Both the position numbers and the translations under genes were made by a program. A DNA stretch of 36,700 nt, taken from Polychytrium aggregatum (Eukaryota > Chytridiomycota > Chytridiomycetes > Polychytriales). The notes below the pieces were generated by a model that saw only the letters and a list, made by a program, of their open reading frames with translations, was not told the origin of the DNA and made no database searches. Location of the stretch: contig NW_026516468.1 of the NCBI RefSeq assembly GCF_025602895.1, forward strand, positions 1 to 36,700. The letters run 5' to 3'. This document shows positions 11,601 through 23,605 of this stretch, piece by piece (the first letter of the stretch is position 1; each line of letters begins with the position of its first letter).

Positions 11601-14600
11601 CCATTGGCCCCAAATGCACTCGATCCAAATCCGCTGCTGGACGATCCACCAGCCGCTGCACCAAAGGAGAACGCAGGGGCCGGCTTCTTGGCGGAGCTGT
11701 TCTCATCCGAGCCATTCACACTTGCAGAACCAGATGGGTTTGGTGCCTCACAGGCGGCACACTTGACCTTGTCCTTGGTGTTTGTGATATCGCACACAGG
11801 ACACTTCCACGAGCCTTCGGCAGGTTTGGGCATCGAGAATCCGACAGCCGCAAAGTCGAATGCGGGCTTAGGTTGAGGGGAGCTGCTCTTCTGTTCAGAG
11901 CCGTTCGCACTTGCAGAACCAGATGGGTTTGGTGCCTCACAGGCGGCACACTTGACCTTGTCCTTGGTGTTTGTGATATCGCACACAGGACACTTCCACG
12001 AGCCTTCGGCAGGCTTGGGCATCGAGAATCCGACAGCTGCAAAGTCGAATGCGGGCTTGGATGCGGCGGGTGCCTTTTGTGCTCCTTCCACTGGTTTTGG
12101 AGCGGCAAACTCGACGACAGAGAAGCCAAAGATCAGCTTGGGGGGCTCGGTGTCGGCCTTTGCAGACACTTTGCCGGATGCGTCCTGGACCTTTTGGTCG
12201 GCCTGGTCACCCGAATCTGCCTGTGGTTTGTCGGTGGTGGCCGCTTCATCGGCGGGGGCACTCGGCAACGCGCCAAACTTGAAGGGTGTGGCCACGGGTG
12301 ACTGTTCTGAGGGAGTTTGAGTCGCTCGCGCCACGAATGTTGCAAAGCCCGGGGCCGGAGGCGGGGGAGCCGCTTTGCTACCACTTTCGGGAGTAGAGGG
12401 GCAGGCCAAGTGCTCCGGCGAAGTGGTGGCACACATGCATTGGCGGCTACACATGGGACAATGCCACGAGGATGCGTCGTCTGTGTCATCAAATTTGACA
12501 GGAGATGACACTGCATCATCCGCAGTGGTAGGCGATGTCGAAGCATCGACTGCTATGGGCTTGGCCAAACTCTGTAGCGACAACTGCTGCTGCTGTTGCT
12601 GCTCCTCGAGCGCCTTTTTCTCGGAGCTTGATTTGTTGGCAGCGGCGACGATCGCGTTGATGTGGCCACGCAGGCCGAACCGCGGCTTGAACTCAATCGT
12701 CCTTGCGACCACTCGCTCTTGATGCGCATGGTCGTTCAGTCGACTCTGCAGATCACGGCGGGCCTGGATGTTCTTCTGGAGAGCTTCGACGGCCTCGCTG
12801 CGGTTGGGGCTGAGACTGGGCATCTCGTAGTCAATGTCATCAAGCAAACCGTATCGACCGCTGTGATGGGCAGCGCCGAGCGAGTCTAGATCAGGTCTAG
12901 AGGCGCAGAGCTCCGCCATTCGCTTGCTAAGGTAGTCCACATCGCCAGCCACGGTTCCGGCTTTTGTGCGAGTATAGTAGGCAACGCGATAGGCCTGTTC
13001 AAAAGTATTGGGCCTGATGGGAGGGATGGCTGAGTCAGACTCTCGGCAGCGATATGCAACTGGACGGAAGCTTGACTTGGACGGCCAGTATAAGCTACCT
13101 GGAGTGATTGGCCGAGAACCGGTCGATGGCGACATGCTCCTGAAGTTGCTGAAGCTGGGCGCGAATGGACTGAAATGAAATAGATCAGTTGATGCGCATC
13201 AGGACATATATTTGAAGACAGCAAGGCCTGCAAACAGGTAGGACTTACACTCTCTTTTCGCTCAAGATGTTTCTTTTGAGACAGAGTCTCGGCGCCAAGT
13301 CCTCTGGCAATCACTTGCTGTTCGGATTGATCGGCAGACTCAAGGAGGGTCTCGAATTGGCGTTCATAGGCCCGCGCTGCTCACCGTATCAAATTGACAT
13401 GGAGAAAACAGAAGGCGCGGATGGTAAACAACAATGACAGAACCGACTTGACCAATGAGCCCGACAAGTGCCTGGGAACAGGGCCGCATATTTAGTACCT
13501 GAGGCAGTGAGGTTGGCTGGATTGAGGCATCTGTCCTTCAAATCAAGAGTTGAGCTGGTGTCGCGCTCATCAAACCTTCGTTTGAGCTCGAGCACTCGCG
13601 CTTGAAGGTCCTCCACTTGGGCAACAGACGGCGCTTGGTCAAGCTGTGAGCCAACGCGACGGTATTCGTCTTTGAGCTGAAAGCATGGGGAAGTTGGCAC
13701 AAACATCGTCAGTGTCCAAGTATAAAACAAAGCTGCTGTTGCTATCGCAATGTACCTTCTGTAGAGTTTCGTTGTATTTTTGCTCGATGGCAAGAAAAGC
13801 CTCGACGTGGGTCTGGACAGTGGAGACGCTGTTAGATTGGAGTTGTTGTGTTATGATGGCCTCTAAATCACATACCTTTTGCTTCTCTGAGAGCGGAGCT
13901 GTGTCGGCAGCTCTACGAGGAGGGGATGCAGGCGGCAAGTTTGAGAGGGCGGGGGCCGAAATCTTGACAGGTTTGGATTGATCATTGGTGGCACTTGGCC
14001 CTGTGGTGAGTGCACTGCCGATTGGACTGACGGGAGCCTTAGATGGGATGGCGTCTCTTGTGGGAGGGGTAGCCGCAGCGGCAAACGACGAATCTTTAGG
14101 TCCGTTCGATTGTTTGATGGGTGTTGAAGGTTCGCCCGAGATTGGTCGGAGATTCGATCCAGTGGTTGGGCTAGCAGCCGATTGGGTTGCGGCAGTCAAC
14201 TTGGTACCCAACTTGGAGGCTCCTGCAGGAGTGGAAGTTGAACCGAAGGTGGGAGCAGCTGCAGGAGTGGAAGTTGAGCCGAATGCAGCTGAACCATTCT
14301 TGACAGAGGCCGAGCCAAAGGTGGGAGCAGCTGCAGGTGTGGAAGTTGAACCGAAGGTGGGGGCTGCTGCGGGACTAGCGGCTGAGCCAAAGGAGAATGC
14401 AGGCGCAGGAGTAGAGGCTGAGCCGAGTGCAGAGAACCCATTCTTGACGGCGACTGAGGCAACGGCTTGGTTGGATAAAGAGCTCTTGGGCAGCGCAATC
14501 GGTTTCTTCATATGCCCATAAGCAACCCCATCCTTTCGAATGCAATAGTAGCCACGAATGGTGCCATTGCTGAACATGATGTATAGGACTGGCGACGCTG

Positions 14601-16603
14601 GAAGGGGTGGCTCATGGGGATTATCGTTTGGAACTTCATCAGTCGAGGTCAAATCGATGGCTGCGCCTATGGGCCAGACCTCCATGCCATCGGATCCAAA
14701 TGGGTAGGAAATTGAGCTACCGTCGAGGGCCCAGCCGTTCCAAAGCGAATCGTTGCCCTGGCCAAAGTAAGCGCCGTCGCAGGCACCGGTATTGAGAGCG
14801 ATCATAAAGTGCTGGGCCTCTTGATCCCTGGTGTGATAAGTTTGTTGACATGGTGAACAGATGGTGGAGCGGTCAGCGGGGGAACAGGCACCGCTTGGCG
14901 GGAAGGGCGGAGCCACAGATGAGCAAGTAATGCCAAGCTAGGGACCACGTAGTATCGGGGGGGGGAGATCGTACCAGTTCCGAATAAGCGGCAAAAAGCA
15001 GCGGCCCTTGAGAGTATTCATGCTCGGGCAGGGAAAGTCCAGGGGACGGTAGTCAAATTTGTCATCGTCTTTCTTGGTCAAAATAACGAAGGATTCGGTG
15101 TCGACTACGGCGTCAGGGTCGCTGCGATCGACAGGAGTCGCATAGAGGACTCCCAAGGACTTTTGCGTGATCCAGATGACTTCTTGGACTGATTGCGCAT
15201 GAGGATGGTTAACATACCATGTCGGCTGACAGAGATCCCACACGTTCGCTGTGGCAGTGGACGCTGCGGTGCGCCGTGCCCAGGGCTCAGAGTCGAGACA
15301 TACCTTGGCAGTCGCATGGCGAAACGGGAGGAGGGATGGTTTTCTTGACGGCACCGTCGGAGGCGCAAGTTATAAGGTTGCCCTCCGAGGTTCCCACGAC
15401 AAGACTCTTGCCCTGTGGGCTCCAGCACACTGAGCACAGATGGTCGAGTAGAGTGGTGAGCAAGTGCTGTGTAGACAGTACACCATCACTGGAGAGACGC
15501 ATGCGTCGATGACGAGCAGGCTTACAGGACGTAGCAGTCGCATTGATTGCGAGCTTGGAGGCGGTCTTGGTGGGAGAAGCGTAGTCGACGAGACGGACGT
15601 GGCCGGACTGGGTCAGGACAGCCAGGGTACTCTTCAAGGCGCCGGGGTTGACACGCAGATCCGTGATAAGGTCATCCTTATCCAGGGCAATCTTCCACAA
15701 GGGCTGGACACTTGCGGGGCCCTAGAGACATTCGTATGCAGAAGGTACGGTCGAGTAAATATAGGCACGACGTCGGAGGATGATATCGATCAGTGCAGGC
15801 AGGCAGGCAAGCAATCGATGGAGGCGGTAGCAGATGACGCGAGTATGGGGGAGGGTGCTCAGAAGCTGACGACGTGCATATGCTCCAAGAGGCTCGCCCT
15901 GAATGCGGCGCAGGTGCCGGCTGATATTCGGCAGGTGCAGCCCCGAAAACACTTACGTCAAGGATCGCCGAGGCAGAGTACCCGCGAATGGCGCCGGCGG
16001 TGTCTGCAGTGATCACAGTTTCCTCGTCGACACTGAGAGCAATATGGAGGATACGGTCGTCATGATCGACGGACTTGATGATTGAGGCGGCGATTGGCGT
16101 GTCCTGGTTTTTGGCGCCATTTTTGAGGGCGGCGAGGAGATCGGCCGTCTGAACGAGGCCAAAGCCTTTCGTGGTTCATGTGAATCACAGGCGGAGTCCA
16201 TAGAGGGTGCAGAGGGGACGGGCGAGTCAGCGAGGTATTACTGGAGCACAGCGAGCGACAGAGGCATTGAATAGCGCCAGACAGCCGACTCAGAGCCGTG
16301 GGTACGCTGAAAACCCACCTTTTGCGGTTCGAAAGGCAGAGAACCCATAGAGCTGGGAAGCAACAAAGAGCGATACATATTCGGGCTGCTCGTCGAGCGG
16401 AGACGGAAGAGAGAGGCTACCGCCGACGTTGGGTGGCCTAAGGACGAGCCACTGTGGAGAAATGCAATCAATTCACAGGGCACCCTCGGTTTTCTCAGAC
16501 AACCATAGCCGACAGGACAAAAAGCGTATTCTGGTAACGGCACGAGCGACAGGAACGCTGCACCCGGCTGGGGACGCTTGGGCGGGCGGCCCCGGGACTC
16601 CAT
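8698..16603 (-). CDS. NUP214: NUP214/Nup159-type FG nucleoporin with RanBP2-type zinc fingers
   Basis: This is a nuclear-pore cytoplasmic-face nucleoporin of the family that docks the DEAD-box helicase DDX19/Dbp5 during mRNA export. Phase-consistent exons: 16319-16451, 15957-16165, 15526-15721, 15304-15429, 14975-15188, 13876-14827, 13756-13812, 13499-13676, 13249-13376, 13099-13169, 10114-13013, 9866-10045, 9669-9798, 9222-9575, 9050-9115, 8917-8961, 8698-8812. A first exon at 16544-16603 is tentative because its donor is weak. The product is about 2,040 aa, like human NUP214 (about 2,090). Residues 1 to about 400 form a beta-propeller (SLCWSPQGKSLVVGTSEGN, SPVLYIMFSNGTIRGYY). An FG region, a coiled coil (about 630-900), a 967-residue exon with FG blocks, five canonical zinc fingers and acidic linkers, and a C-terminal FxFG/FG tail follow. 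The zinc-finger array is not typical of NUP214. Gene fusion or a split into two genes is the main alternative, but no internal start or stop interrupts the phases. Confidence 0.88.
10408..12056 (-). repeat. Intragenic duplication: FG block and zinc-finger modules in the nucleoporin
   Basis: Two nearly identical segments of about 610 nt (about 10408-11018 and 11446-12056, offset 1038 nt) lie inside one exon. Only a few substitutions are visible, e.g. GAGGCTGAG against GAGGTTGAG. Within them a 63-residue (189-nt) module repeats, each carrying one RanBP2-type zinc finger with the pattern W-x-C-x2-C-x3-N-x6-C-x2-C. Finger-coding positions are about 10701-10779, 10890-10968, 11079-11157, 11739-11817 and 11928-12006. 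A degenerate sixth finger (SWHCPMC...) lies near 12400-12475. The two blocks are separated by an acidic Asp/Glu/Ser-rich linker encoded at about 11223-11445. Confidence 0.9.
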
Positions 16604-16995
16604 GGCTTCAAACTAGTGCACTGCATCGAACAAAGAGCCTGGCGAGCCTACCTCGACGTCGGTTGCATATGCTGAATCGGCAAAGTCTTGCATATCGATG
16701 GTGGAGATCAGCAAGCGGGAGCAAAGACACCAGACAAGACGAAACAAACAGAACGCCGACGACCGAAAACCGCGGCCCCGGATCCAGCCAGGCGTGCGAC
16801 ACGGATCCAGCCAGGCGTGCGACACGGATCCAGCCAGGCGTGCGACACAGATCCAGCCATAGAGCCAGCCACTCAGCGGCGGCCAAGCGATCGCCCGCTT
16901 CGCTTGGTCCCGCCCTTCTCCTCCATCAGCACCCGGCACCGACACCGGCACCCAGCCTTCGAGCCAGCCAGCCAGTCCATCTGCCTGTCTGCAGC
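16604..16995. promoter_or_regulatory. Divergent intergenic region NUP214-like / ERV46
   Basis: This gap of about 390 nt separates two divergently transcribed genes, so both promoters must lie here. It includes a 23-nt tandem repeat (16780-16848) and a CCAGCCAGCC/CCGGCAC-rich stretch just upstream of the ERV46 start. I see no clear TATA box. Confidence 0.5.
16780..16848. repeat. 23-nt tandem repeat, three perfect copies
   Basis: The unit starts GGATCCAGCCAGGCGTGCG and is repeated head to tail at 16780, 16803 and 16826, followed by a decayed fourth start at 16849. It sits in the shared promoter region of two divergent genes, so copy-number change could alter either promoter. That effect is inference. 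Confidence 0.9.
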
Positions 16996-19687
16996 ATGTC
17001 GAACTTGCGCAAGAGAACCGTTGCCAACCCAGACGAGGGATCGGCCGTGAGCACCCTGATCGAGTCGTTCAAGGGCCTGGATGCCTACGCCAAGCCCCTG
17101 GACGACTTCAAGGTCAAGACGAGTTCGGGCGCATCCATCACCCTGGTCTCGGCCTTCTTCATTGTGCTGCTGCTCATTTCGGAGTTTGTCGACTGGCGCT
17201 CGGTCAAGCTCCAGCCCCACATCGACGTCGACAAAGCTCGGAACGAAAAGATGACCATCAACATGAACATCACCTTTCCGCACATCCCTTGCTTTCGTGA
17301 GTTGCTGCATGCTCTGTCGAGCGTCGTTCCCCCGCAGTCTATCGGCGCTCCCTCCATTCCGCACACATGCCTGGCTGTTCGAGCGCAGATCTAAAGACGA
17401 CGGCGCCTACAAAGCCTTCAAAGCCTTGCTGAGCGGGTCGGCCTGAGCGCTGCGGCCGGGGCAGCGACCGAGGCAGCGGCCGCCCCATCCAGCATCCAAA
17501 CAAGATTTAGGCGCGGCAAGCTGACACTTCCTTCGCTCGATTCCTTGCGACCAACTAGTGCTGAGTCTCGATGTCATGGATATTGCGGGAGAGCACCAGA
17601 ACGACGTCTCGCACAACGTCTACAAGGTGCGCTTGTCCCCAGATGGAAGCGTCATCAACAAATCGAAAGGAGGTTCGTCATCACCGATCGCGGCTGTGTT
17701 CCCTAGCCTCATGGACCAACAGGTCCCAATGGACGATCGGGGTGTCCAAGTGCGGATATCTAGAGAGAGTGCTGCGTTCTTGATCATCCAAGGTGTTTTT
17801 GGTTATGGACAGCGAGAGACGACGTTCCTCTGCTGGGGCGTTGGATGTGGAACACGTAGATAGTGGCCTTTTCTCGCTCGGATATCCGCTGCTGCGTGAA
17901 GATTGCCGACTACAGGCGAATCGTCTCGGCGTGAGGCAGCTAGAAGTCTCTGCGCGAGCATTCTGCCCTCGGGGTTCCCGCAAGGTCCAACCCGCCGATA
18001 TGTCTCCGCTAACACAGATACCGCGCTGACGATCGACAGTGGTGGGCGAGCACGATGGTGGCAACCCTGCGGCCAAGGACCCGAACTATTGTGGAAGCTG
18101 CTACGGCGGCATTGCAGACAACGAGAAGGGCTGCTGCAACACTTGCGACGACGTGCGACGGGCCTACGAGGCCCGAGGCTGGACCCTGAGCAATCCCGAC
18201 GCAATCGAGCAGGTAATGAGTGCCCGTGAGCGTCGAGCGTCGAGCGTCGTGGGCAGGAGCGAGCGGGGATCGGCAAGTGGCTTTCTGGGGCCAAGACAGC
18301 TTGGTCACATCGTAAGATACGGGCTGTATCAAAGTGCACCGGGAGGCACAGACAGTTGCGAGACACTCTACCGTACCAGGCCTAGCTGCTCATGTCCGCG
18401 TCCCATCTGCATCAACCCTGCAATGACTATTGCTCTGGTGTCCACGGATGCGATTCCAATGCGCCGGGATATGTGTCGCTCTACTGCGTCGAAACGTACC
18501 TTGTACGTCTCTCGAAATCCACTGCTCCGGACGGCGCTGCTGTCGCTGCAGTGTGTCAACGAGCATTACTCGGAAAAGATCAAGGAGCAGTCCATCGAGG
18601 GATGCAACGTCCACGGCCATATCGAGGTCAACAAAGTCCCTGGAAACGTGCACTTTGCCCCGGGCCGTCCCCTGACACAGGCCCGGATGCACGTTCACGA
18701 CTTGAGCCAGTACTCTGTCAACGAGAACTTCAACTTTGGACACATTATCCACTCGCTGTCGTTCGGAGAAGAGATCCACTACCTCAAGAACCCCCTGGAC
18801 AACACCTCCAAGCTGGTGTCGCACAGTACGTCTTTCGCCAGAGGCGCGTGTGTGGGCTGCATGTCTCCGTTGGAGGTTGCGGGCGTTGTCATGGTGGAGT
18901 AACATACAGCTGATTGTCTTGCCGAATGTCTGCTTGCTGGTCTTGTCGGATGTCTGATTGCTGGTCTTGTCTCGCTCCAGGCCACTACACTTTCCAGTAC
19001 TTTGTCAAGGTTGTCAGCACCAAGTTTGAGCTCAAGAATGGCTCCAAGATCGCCACAAACCAGTTTTCGATCACCGAAAACGATATGGACACCACCGCCA
19101 AGGCTGGCATGCCTCAGCAGGGCTATCTCCCCGGTATGTGACGCTGTTTGGGAGACAGGAGTGTGGACTGTGGCCAACGTCCGCAACATGGAAATTGACA
19201 AGATGGCTGCATCAGGGGGCGCGTGGTCGCAGTGCGTGCGCTGGGTGATGTATGTGGGCAGCCACTGCGGCTTGAACGAAGCCGGGCAATGATCGGACGG
19301 TCTTCCACCACCCCTCACCTCCCACGTGCTCGGCATCGCCCGCGGTTTGTGGTTCTCGGTGGATGGATTGATGGATGGCGGAAACGTGTGTCTGGGATCA
19401 TCATGACTCTGACTCCGACTCTGACTCTGACTCTGACACGGCACTCGGCCCGGTCTTGACGACTCACTGACCCCGGCCCCTCCGCATTTGCAGGCGTCTT
19501 CTTCAACTACGACATCTCGCCAATGCTGATCACCTATGTCGAGTACCAAAAGCCATTTGCACACTTCCTGACGGACGTGTGCGCGATCGTCGGCGGAATC
19601 TTCACCGTCGCCGGCATCGTCGACTCGTTTGTCTACAAGGCAGAAAAATCGTTCAAGCGCAAGGTCGAGCTGGGCAAGGGCTCGTAA
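16996..19687 (+). CDS. ERV46: ERV46/ERGIC3 ER-Golgi cargo receptor
   Basis: This is a membrane protein that cycles between ER and Golgi in COPII/COPI vesicles, normally in complex with Erv41, and retrieves or exports cargo. Six exons with matching phases (16996-17296, 17559-17672, 18040-18212, 18552-18825, 18981-19133, 19494-19687) give 402 aa, against 383-415 in the family. The cytosolic N-terminus has the family block FKGLDAYAKPLDDFKVKT. TM1 lies at about 48-65, and the luminal domain shows PHIPCF, LDVMDIAGEHQNDV and the Cys cluster CGSC...GCCNTCDDVRRAY. TM2 is near 366-385, followed by a short cytosolic tail. Its introns (155-367 nt) are longer than those of neighbouring genes. It is divergent from the NUP214-like gene. 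Confidence 0.95.
19405..19440 (+). repeat. (GACTCT)n hexanucleotide repeat in the last ERV46 intron
   Basis: Six tandem hexamers (GACTCT with minor variants) lie 54-89 nt upstream of the final ERV46 acceptor. On the sense strand each junction contains CTGAC, which resembles the CTRAY branch consensus, so the array may offer several alternative branch points. Confidence 0.85.
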
Positions 19688-21047
19688 ACCCTCAGAACGG
19701 AGCGGAAGAGCAGAAAACAAAAGCAGAGAAAGGAAGGGGGGGGGACAGAGATCCAGAGCCAAACTGAATGCCCAATGGCTAAACGAAAGGAGTGGGAGGA
19801 AATGCATACACTTTTTTGTTGTTGTGGGTCCCACACGGCAGCAACACCCATGTTGCTGTCCAGGATCGCACAGCCCCCATAGAGCGTGGCAGCTTGCATC
19901 AGAAGAATACACTATATTCAGAAAAAATGTGACACCGCACCCACTCCCACGAACGTGCAGTATGTGACGAGCTTGCGTCTGATGGAGGCATATGAGATTC
20001 AACAGATCACTTCCGAGTGAAGACACCGGTCGCTCTCCGGTCTCCACAGTCGACCTGCACTGCCCCAAAGTATCGAGCAAACCGCTGCCTCCGAGGGCTG
20101 GCTGCAAAACCCTTGCCTTGCCGCCATGGCGCATTGCTGGAAGCGATGACCACATCATTCCCCTCAGGCGTGCTTCAGGGTGGCAGTGGGGAGACATCCA
20201 GTTTGATCTGGATGCTGGGGGGGCTGTATCGGTGAAAGTGCATCGGTCGGTGTCGTTCCACGGACTCATCGCCTCGGCTGTTATTTGCTCTAGATATGCA
20301 GCGCCCCAGTTGGATTCGCCAGGCAGCTCTCTTGTCGGATAGGTGCTTTGGTTGTTCGGTCGGCTCTCTCAGCCGCAGTGCGGGGCTTCGTTCCCTGAGC
20401 ATGTTACATGCTTCCAACGAACCTCACACGATATGGTATCGGTACCATCGAGTTTTTGATATGACACCAATGCAAAGTCACCAAAGGGATATAAGCCATT
20501 GTTTGCATCTCGAATGGCTTGATGATCAACCAGCTGGGATGGCAGAAGCTGCAGTGGAACAAAAAACCCCACTATTATCGTACACCCAAGAAAGGAAAGG
20601 CAATGCCGCTCCAACTCCCTCCACCTCCCAGTGCAGCAACCAAAGCGATAGCACAAACTCGGGCATTCATAGAATTCACACTATATTTAAAAGACTAGGT
20701 GCCGGCTAGCCTGAAAGAGCAGACTAGGGTACAAGGCCATATTCACAACCAACGGTTTAAGGACGGGATAGAATAGCACAGCAAGTCAAGGTCAGAGGAT
20801 AGGGAAGGGAGGTGTGGGTGGCAGAGGGGCAGTTATCGAGCTGTCGCTCTGGAGGGGATTCGAAACTGTAAGTTGAGGGAAAGAGAGCAGGAGGCATGTC
20901 ATACACTCGCATCTTGGGCATTCAGCGCACTTTGAGCCCCGGGCATCTGGGATCAAGAAACAGGCATCTCAACCAGTGAGCCTGATTGATGCCAGGTAAT
21001 GGGGGAAAGACGGATGGCCGCGGCAAGCGAGCTTGAAGCGGGGCCGC
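19688..21047. other. Intergenic, no gene recognised
   Basis: This convergent gap of about 1.36 kb between ERV46 and the secreted-protein gene must hold both 3' UTRs. A G9 run follows the ERV46 stop (19736-19744). Several open frames on both strands lack family resemblance and splice context. No tRNA-like cloverleaf or promoter box was seen. Confidence 0.5.
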
Positions 21048-22484
21048 TTAGATGCAGACGTAGGAGCCGGGAGAGCACTTGGTGCCCGAGGGGCAGACGG
21101 TGAGCTGGATCCAGGTGTTGACACAGACAAGGACGTCGTTCTGGTCACCGCAAGCGTACTGGCCAAAGGTGGGGCAGGCGTTGCCACTGTGGGGCATGGA
21201 AGTCGAAGTAGGAGAGGCAGCAGTGGTGGTCTTGGTAGTGGTGGTCTTGATGGGAGTGGTGGTGGTGCTCTTGCCAGTAGTGGTCTTGGTGGTGGTGGTC
21301 TTGGACGAGGTGGGAGGAGGGGGAGGAGGAGGAGAGCCAGAGGGGAGGTAGCAGGCGTTGTGGGCGTTGGACCACAGCTTCTGGACGACATAGGAGTTGC
21401 CATCGGTGCCAATGACACTGCCCTGCTGAGCGTTGCAAATATCGCCGATCTCACCGTTGGCAGAGTTGTACCAAGCAAGAGGGGCGCCAAGAGTGCTGCC
21501 AGTGGCGACACCGACAGCGGCATCGGTGATGGTCTCGGCAAGCTCGTGGGACGAGACGGACTGGAGGTTGTTGATGGTGGAGGGGTTGCTACCGCAGCCG
21601 CCGGCGCAGGCACCACCCTGATCGGGGAGGACACCGTAGTAGAGGTACTGGGTGGAGCTGATGTCGGAGATGTCGATGGTGCCGTGGTAGGCACAGAACT
21701 GGACACAGGACGAGTCGGAGCCCATGGAGATGGAGTATCCGGGAGCAAAGTGGATGGGGAAGTAGGTGTTGGCGGTGGGCTTGATGGAGCCGCTCTGGAC
21801 GAGGCTGCGGAGCCAGGTCTGATGCGTGGGATGGCGCGATTACCATCCAATTCAATGGCAAACCGGGAAAGAATGGGGGGGGGTAGATAGAGAAGCAGAG
21901 TCAGAAAGGCGGGTCTGAGAGAACTCACCGGCGCGCAACGATCCACGACGCGCCATAATCGAGTGCCACGAGTCTGGATGCACTTTGGGGAGACATGAAG
22001 GAGCGGGGCTATGGCAGAGCGAAGAGCAGCGCAAAATAGTGGAGAATATCATGAAACAGAGGCGACATACCTGGATGGCAGTATCGGTGGTGGAGGTGCT
22101 GAGACCCGAGCTCTTGGAGATGGAGCCGCCAAAGGAGCCAGCGCCAATGTTCTGGGTGGGGGTGTCATACTCGGAGAGCATGCTGATGTAGGTGGAGCCG
22201 GCGATAGCGCTGTAGAAGGTGTCGATCTGGCTCTGGTAGTTGACGCTGCCACCGTAGTAGATGGGGTTGATCTGGACGTTGGAGACGACCGGGCCACCAT
22301 AGTAGGTCAGGGTGTTGGAGGAGGCAGCGGCGCTGTCAACCTTGGGGGCGGGGAAGATGCCATCCTTGTAGTGGACACCCTTCTGGCGAACGGCACCGAC
22401 GTTGGCGTTGCGGTTGCCGTTGCGGGGAGCAGCAGCGACAGCACTGGCAAGGGCCAGAACAGCGACAGCAGACTTGACAAGCAT
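21048..22484 (-). CDS. Secreted protein with HELAE motif and C-terminal CBM19-like module
   Basis: Two exons (22071-22484 and 21048-21818; 252-nt intron, GTATGT donor, GCATCAG acceptor) encode about 394 aa. Residues 1-19 are a classical signal peptide ending AVAAA. The central domain (about 60-280) opens with YYGGPVVSNVQINPIYYGG and contains paired Cys motifs (CVQFCAYHG, GGACAGGCG), then SSHELAETITDAAVG (His229, Glu230) and GEIGDICNAQQG. I recall this core from uncharacterised secreted proteins of fungi and bacteria, distantly like the plant EXORDIUM/phosphate-induced family. A Pro8 and Thr/Lys-rich linker leads to a six-Cys domain (last about 45 residues, C-x7-C-x8-C-x9-C-x5-C-x6-C) typical of CBM19 chitin-binding modules. 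This suggests a cell-wall or chitin-associated extracellular protein. Peptidase activity through HELAE is unproven, because the usual HExxH is not present. Confidence 0.75.
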
Positions 22485-23397
22485 TTTGAGATGGGGAGTA
22501 GAAGGAGAGAAGGAGAGAGAGAGAGAGAGAGGATGAGGCGAAGGCGGGAGGAGTGTCCGGAGGCGTTGGCTGGAAGACCTTGGGTGAGGAGCTCTGGGAA
22601 ACGGGCGCTCGCCCGGGTATTTATCTGCCAGCGACGGGGCTGGCACCGAGGCGGCACGCAGGTTGTGGATGGCCAGGGCAGAGCGCCTACCAGCCCCAGC
22701 AAACGATTCCCATGGGCGCCTCCAGCTGCGCGGCTGGTCGGGACCTGTCACCAAGTCATGCGGACGGCAAATGAACCGGCGGCCCACCGGGCGCGCCTGG
22801 GCTTGAGACAAGAGAAGGACAAGTCGAAGGATGTGGAGTGGAGGAGGCACGGAAGAGCAAGCGCTTGTTGGCCGGAGAGGTCAGCGGGGGGGCACGACGG
22901 ACCTGTGGAAGGCTCGTTGGAGGGGGCTGCTGGGATGGCCGATGGGGGAATGGACGGGGCCGCAAATGCGGATGGACAAGGCCGGGAGGCACCGGACGGA
23001 TCCACAAGGGATGGAGCCGAGGCCAAGCATCGATCAAAAGATCTGCTCAGGAATAGACAAGGTGCGGATGAAGGCATGGCGGACATGGAGGACCACACGA
23101 CGGAGCAGAAATCGACGACGCGGCGCGGATCCGAGGGCTGCGGGGGCACATGGGCAGGACGAGGGCGGTCACCGGACGTTCTTGTTCTTGTTCTTGGAAA
23201 AAGGGTAAAGGGTCGCGGTGGTGGGGGGAAATGACCGGTCATCGCGCAGTGGAATAGAACGGAATGACAGGAATAGAACGGGGACAAAGAGTCTGTGTCG
23301 ACGATTGACAATAGTTCGTAGTTGCCGCCGACGGCCAGCGATGCGATGGCAACCGCTGGGGTGAAGCTTTGTGCGAAAGCGGCAGTGGACAAGATTC

Positions 23398-23520
23398 AAG
23401 TAACAATCAAACAACACTCACCTAACAATCAAGTAACACTCAATGACACTCACGTAACAATCAAGTAACAATCAAACAGCACTCACGTAACACCCACGTA
23501 ACAATCAATGACACTCATCC
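23398..23520. repeat. Degenerate array of GTAACAATCAA / GTAACACTCA units
   Basis: About 120 nt are built from 10-12-nt units alternating TAACAATCAA, TAACACTCA and ATGACACTCA. The plus strand is strongly A/C-biased. This looks like a decayed minisatellite in intergenic DNA. I see no coding sense in it. Confidence 0.8.
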
Positions 23521-23605
23521 AGCGCCGAAGCGAGCGCGCGCGGTGGCTCTGGCAGGAATCGTGGGGGGTGACGGGCAGGCGAATGTGACCTCGGCGAACA
23601 AGGCT

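Noticed and set aside
10380-11876. Several plus-strand open frames of about 150 codons opposite the nucleoporin
   Set aside because: They are mirror images of the duplicated FG/zinc-finger blocks; their repetition simply follows the repeats of the minus-strand gene.
22011-23234. 407-codon open frame on the plus strand
   Set aside because: Its first half is antisense to the secreted-protein exon and intron, and the rest is low-complexity GC-rich sequence with overlapping open frames on the other strand and no family resemblance.
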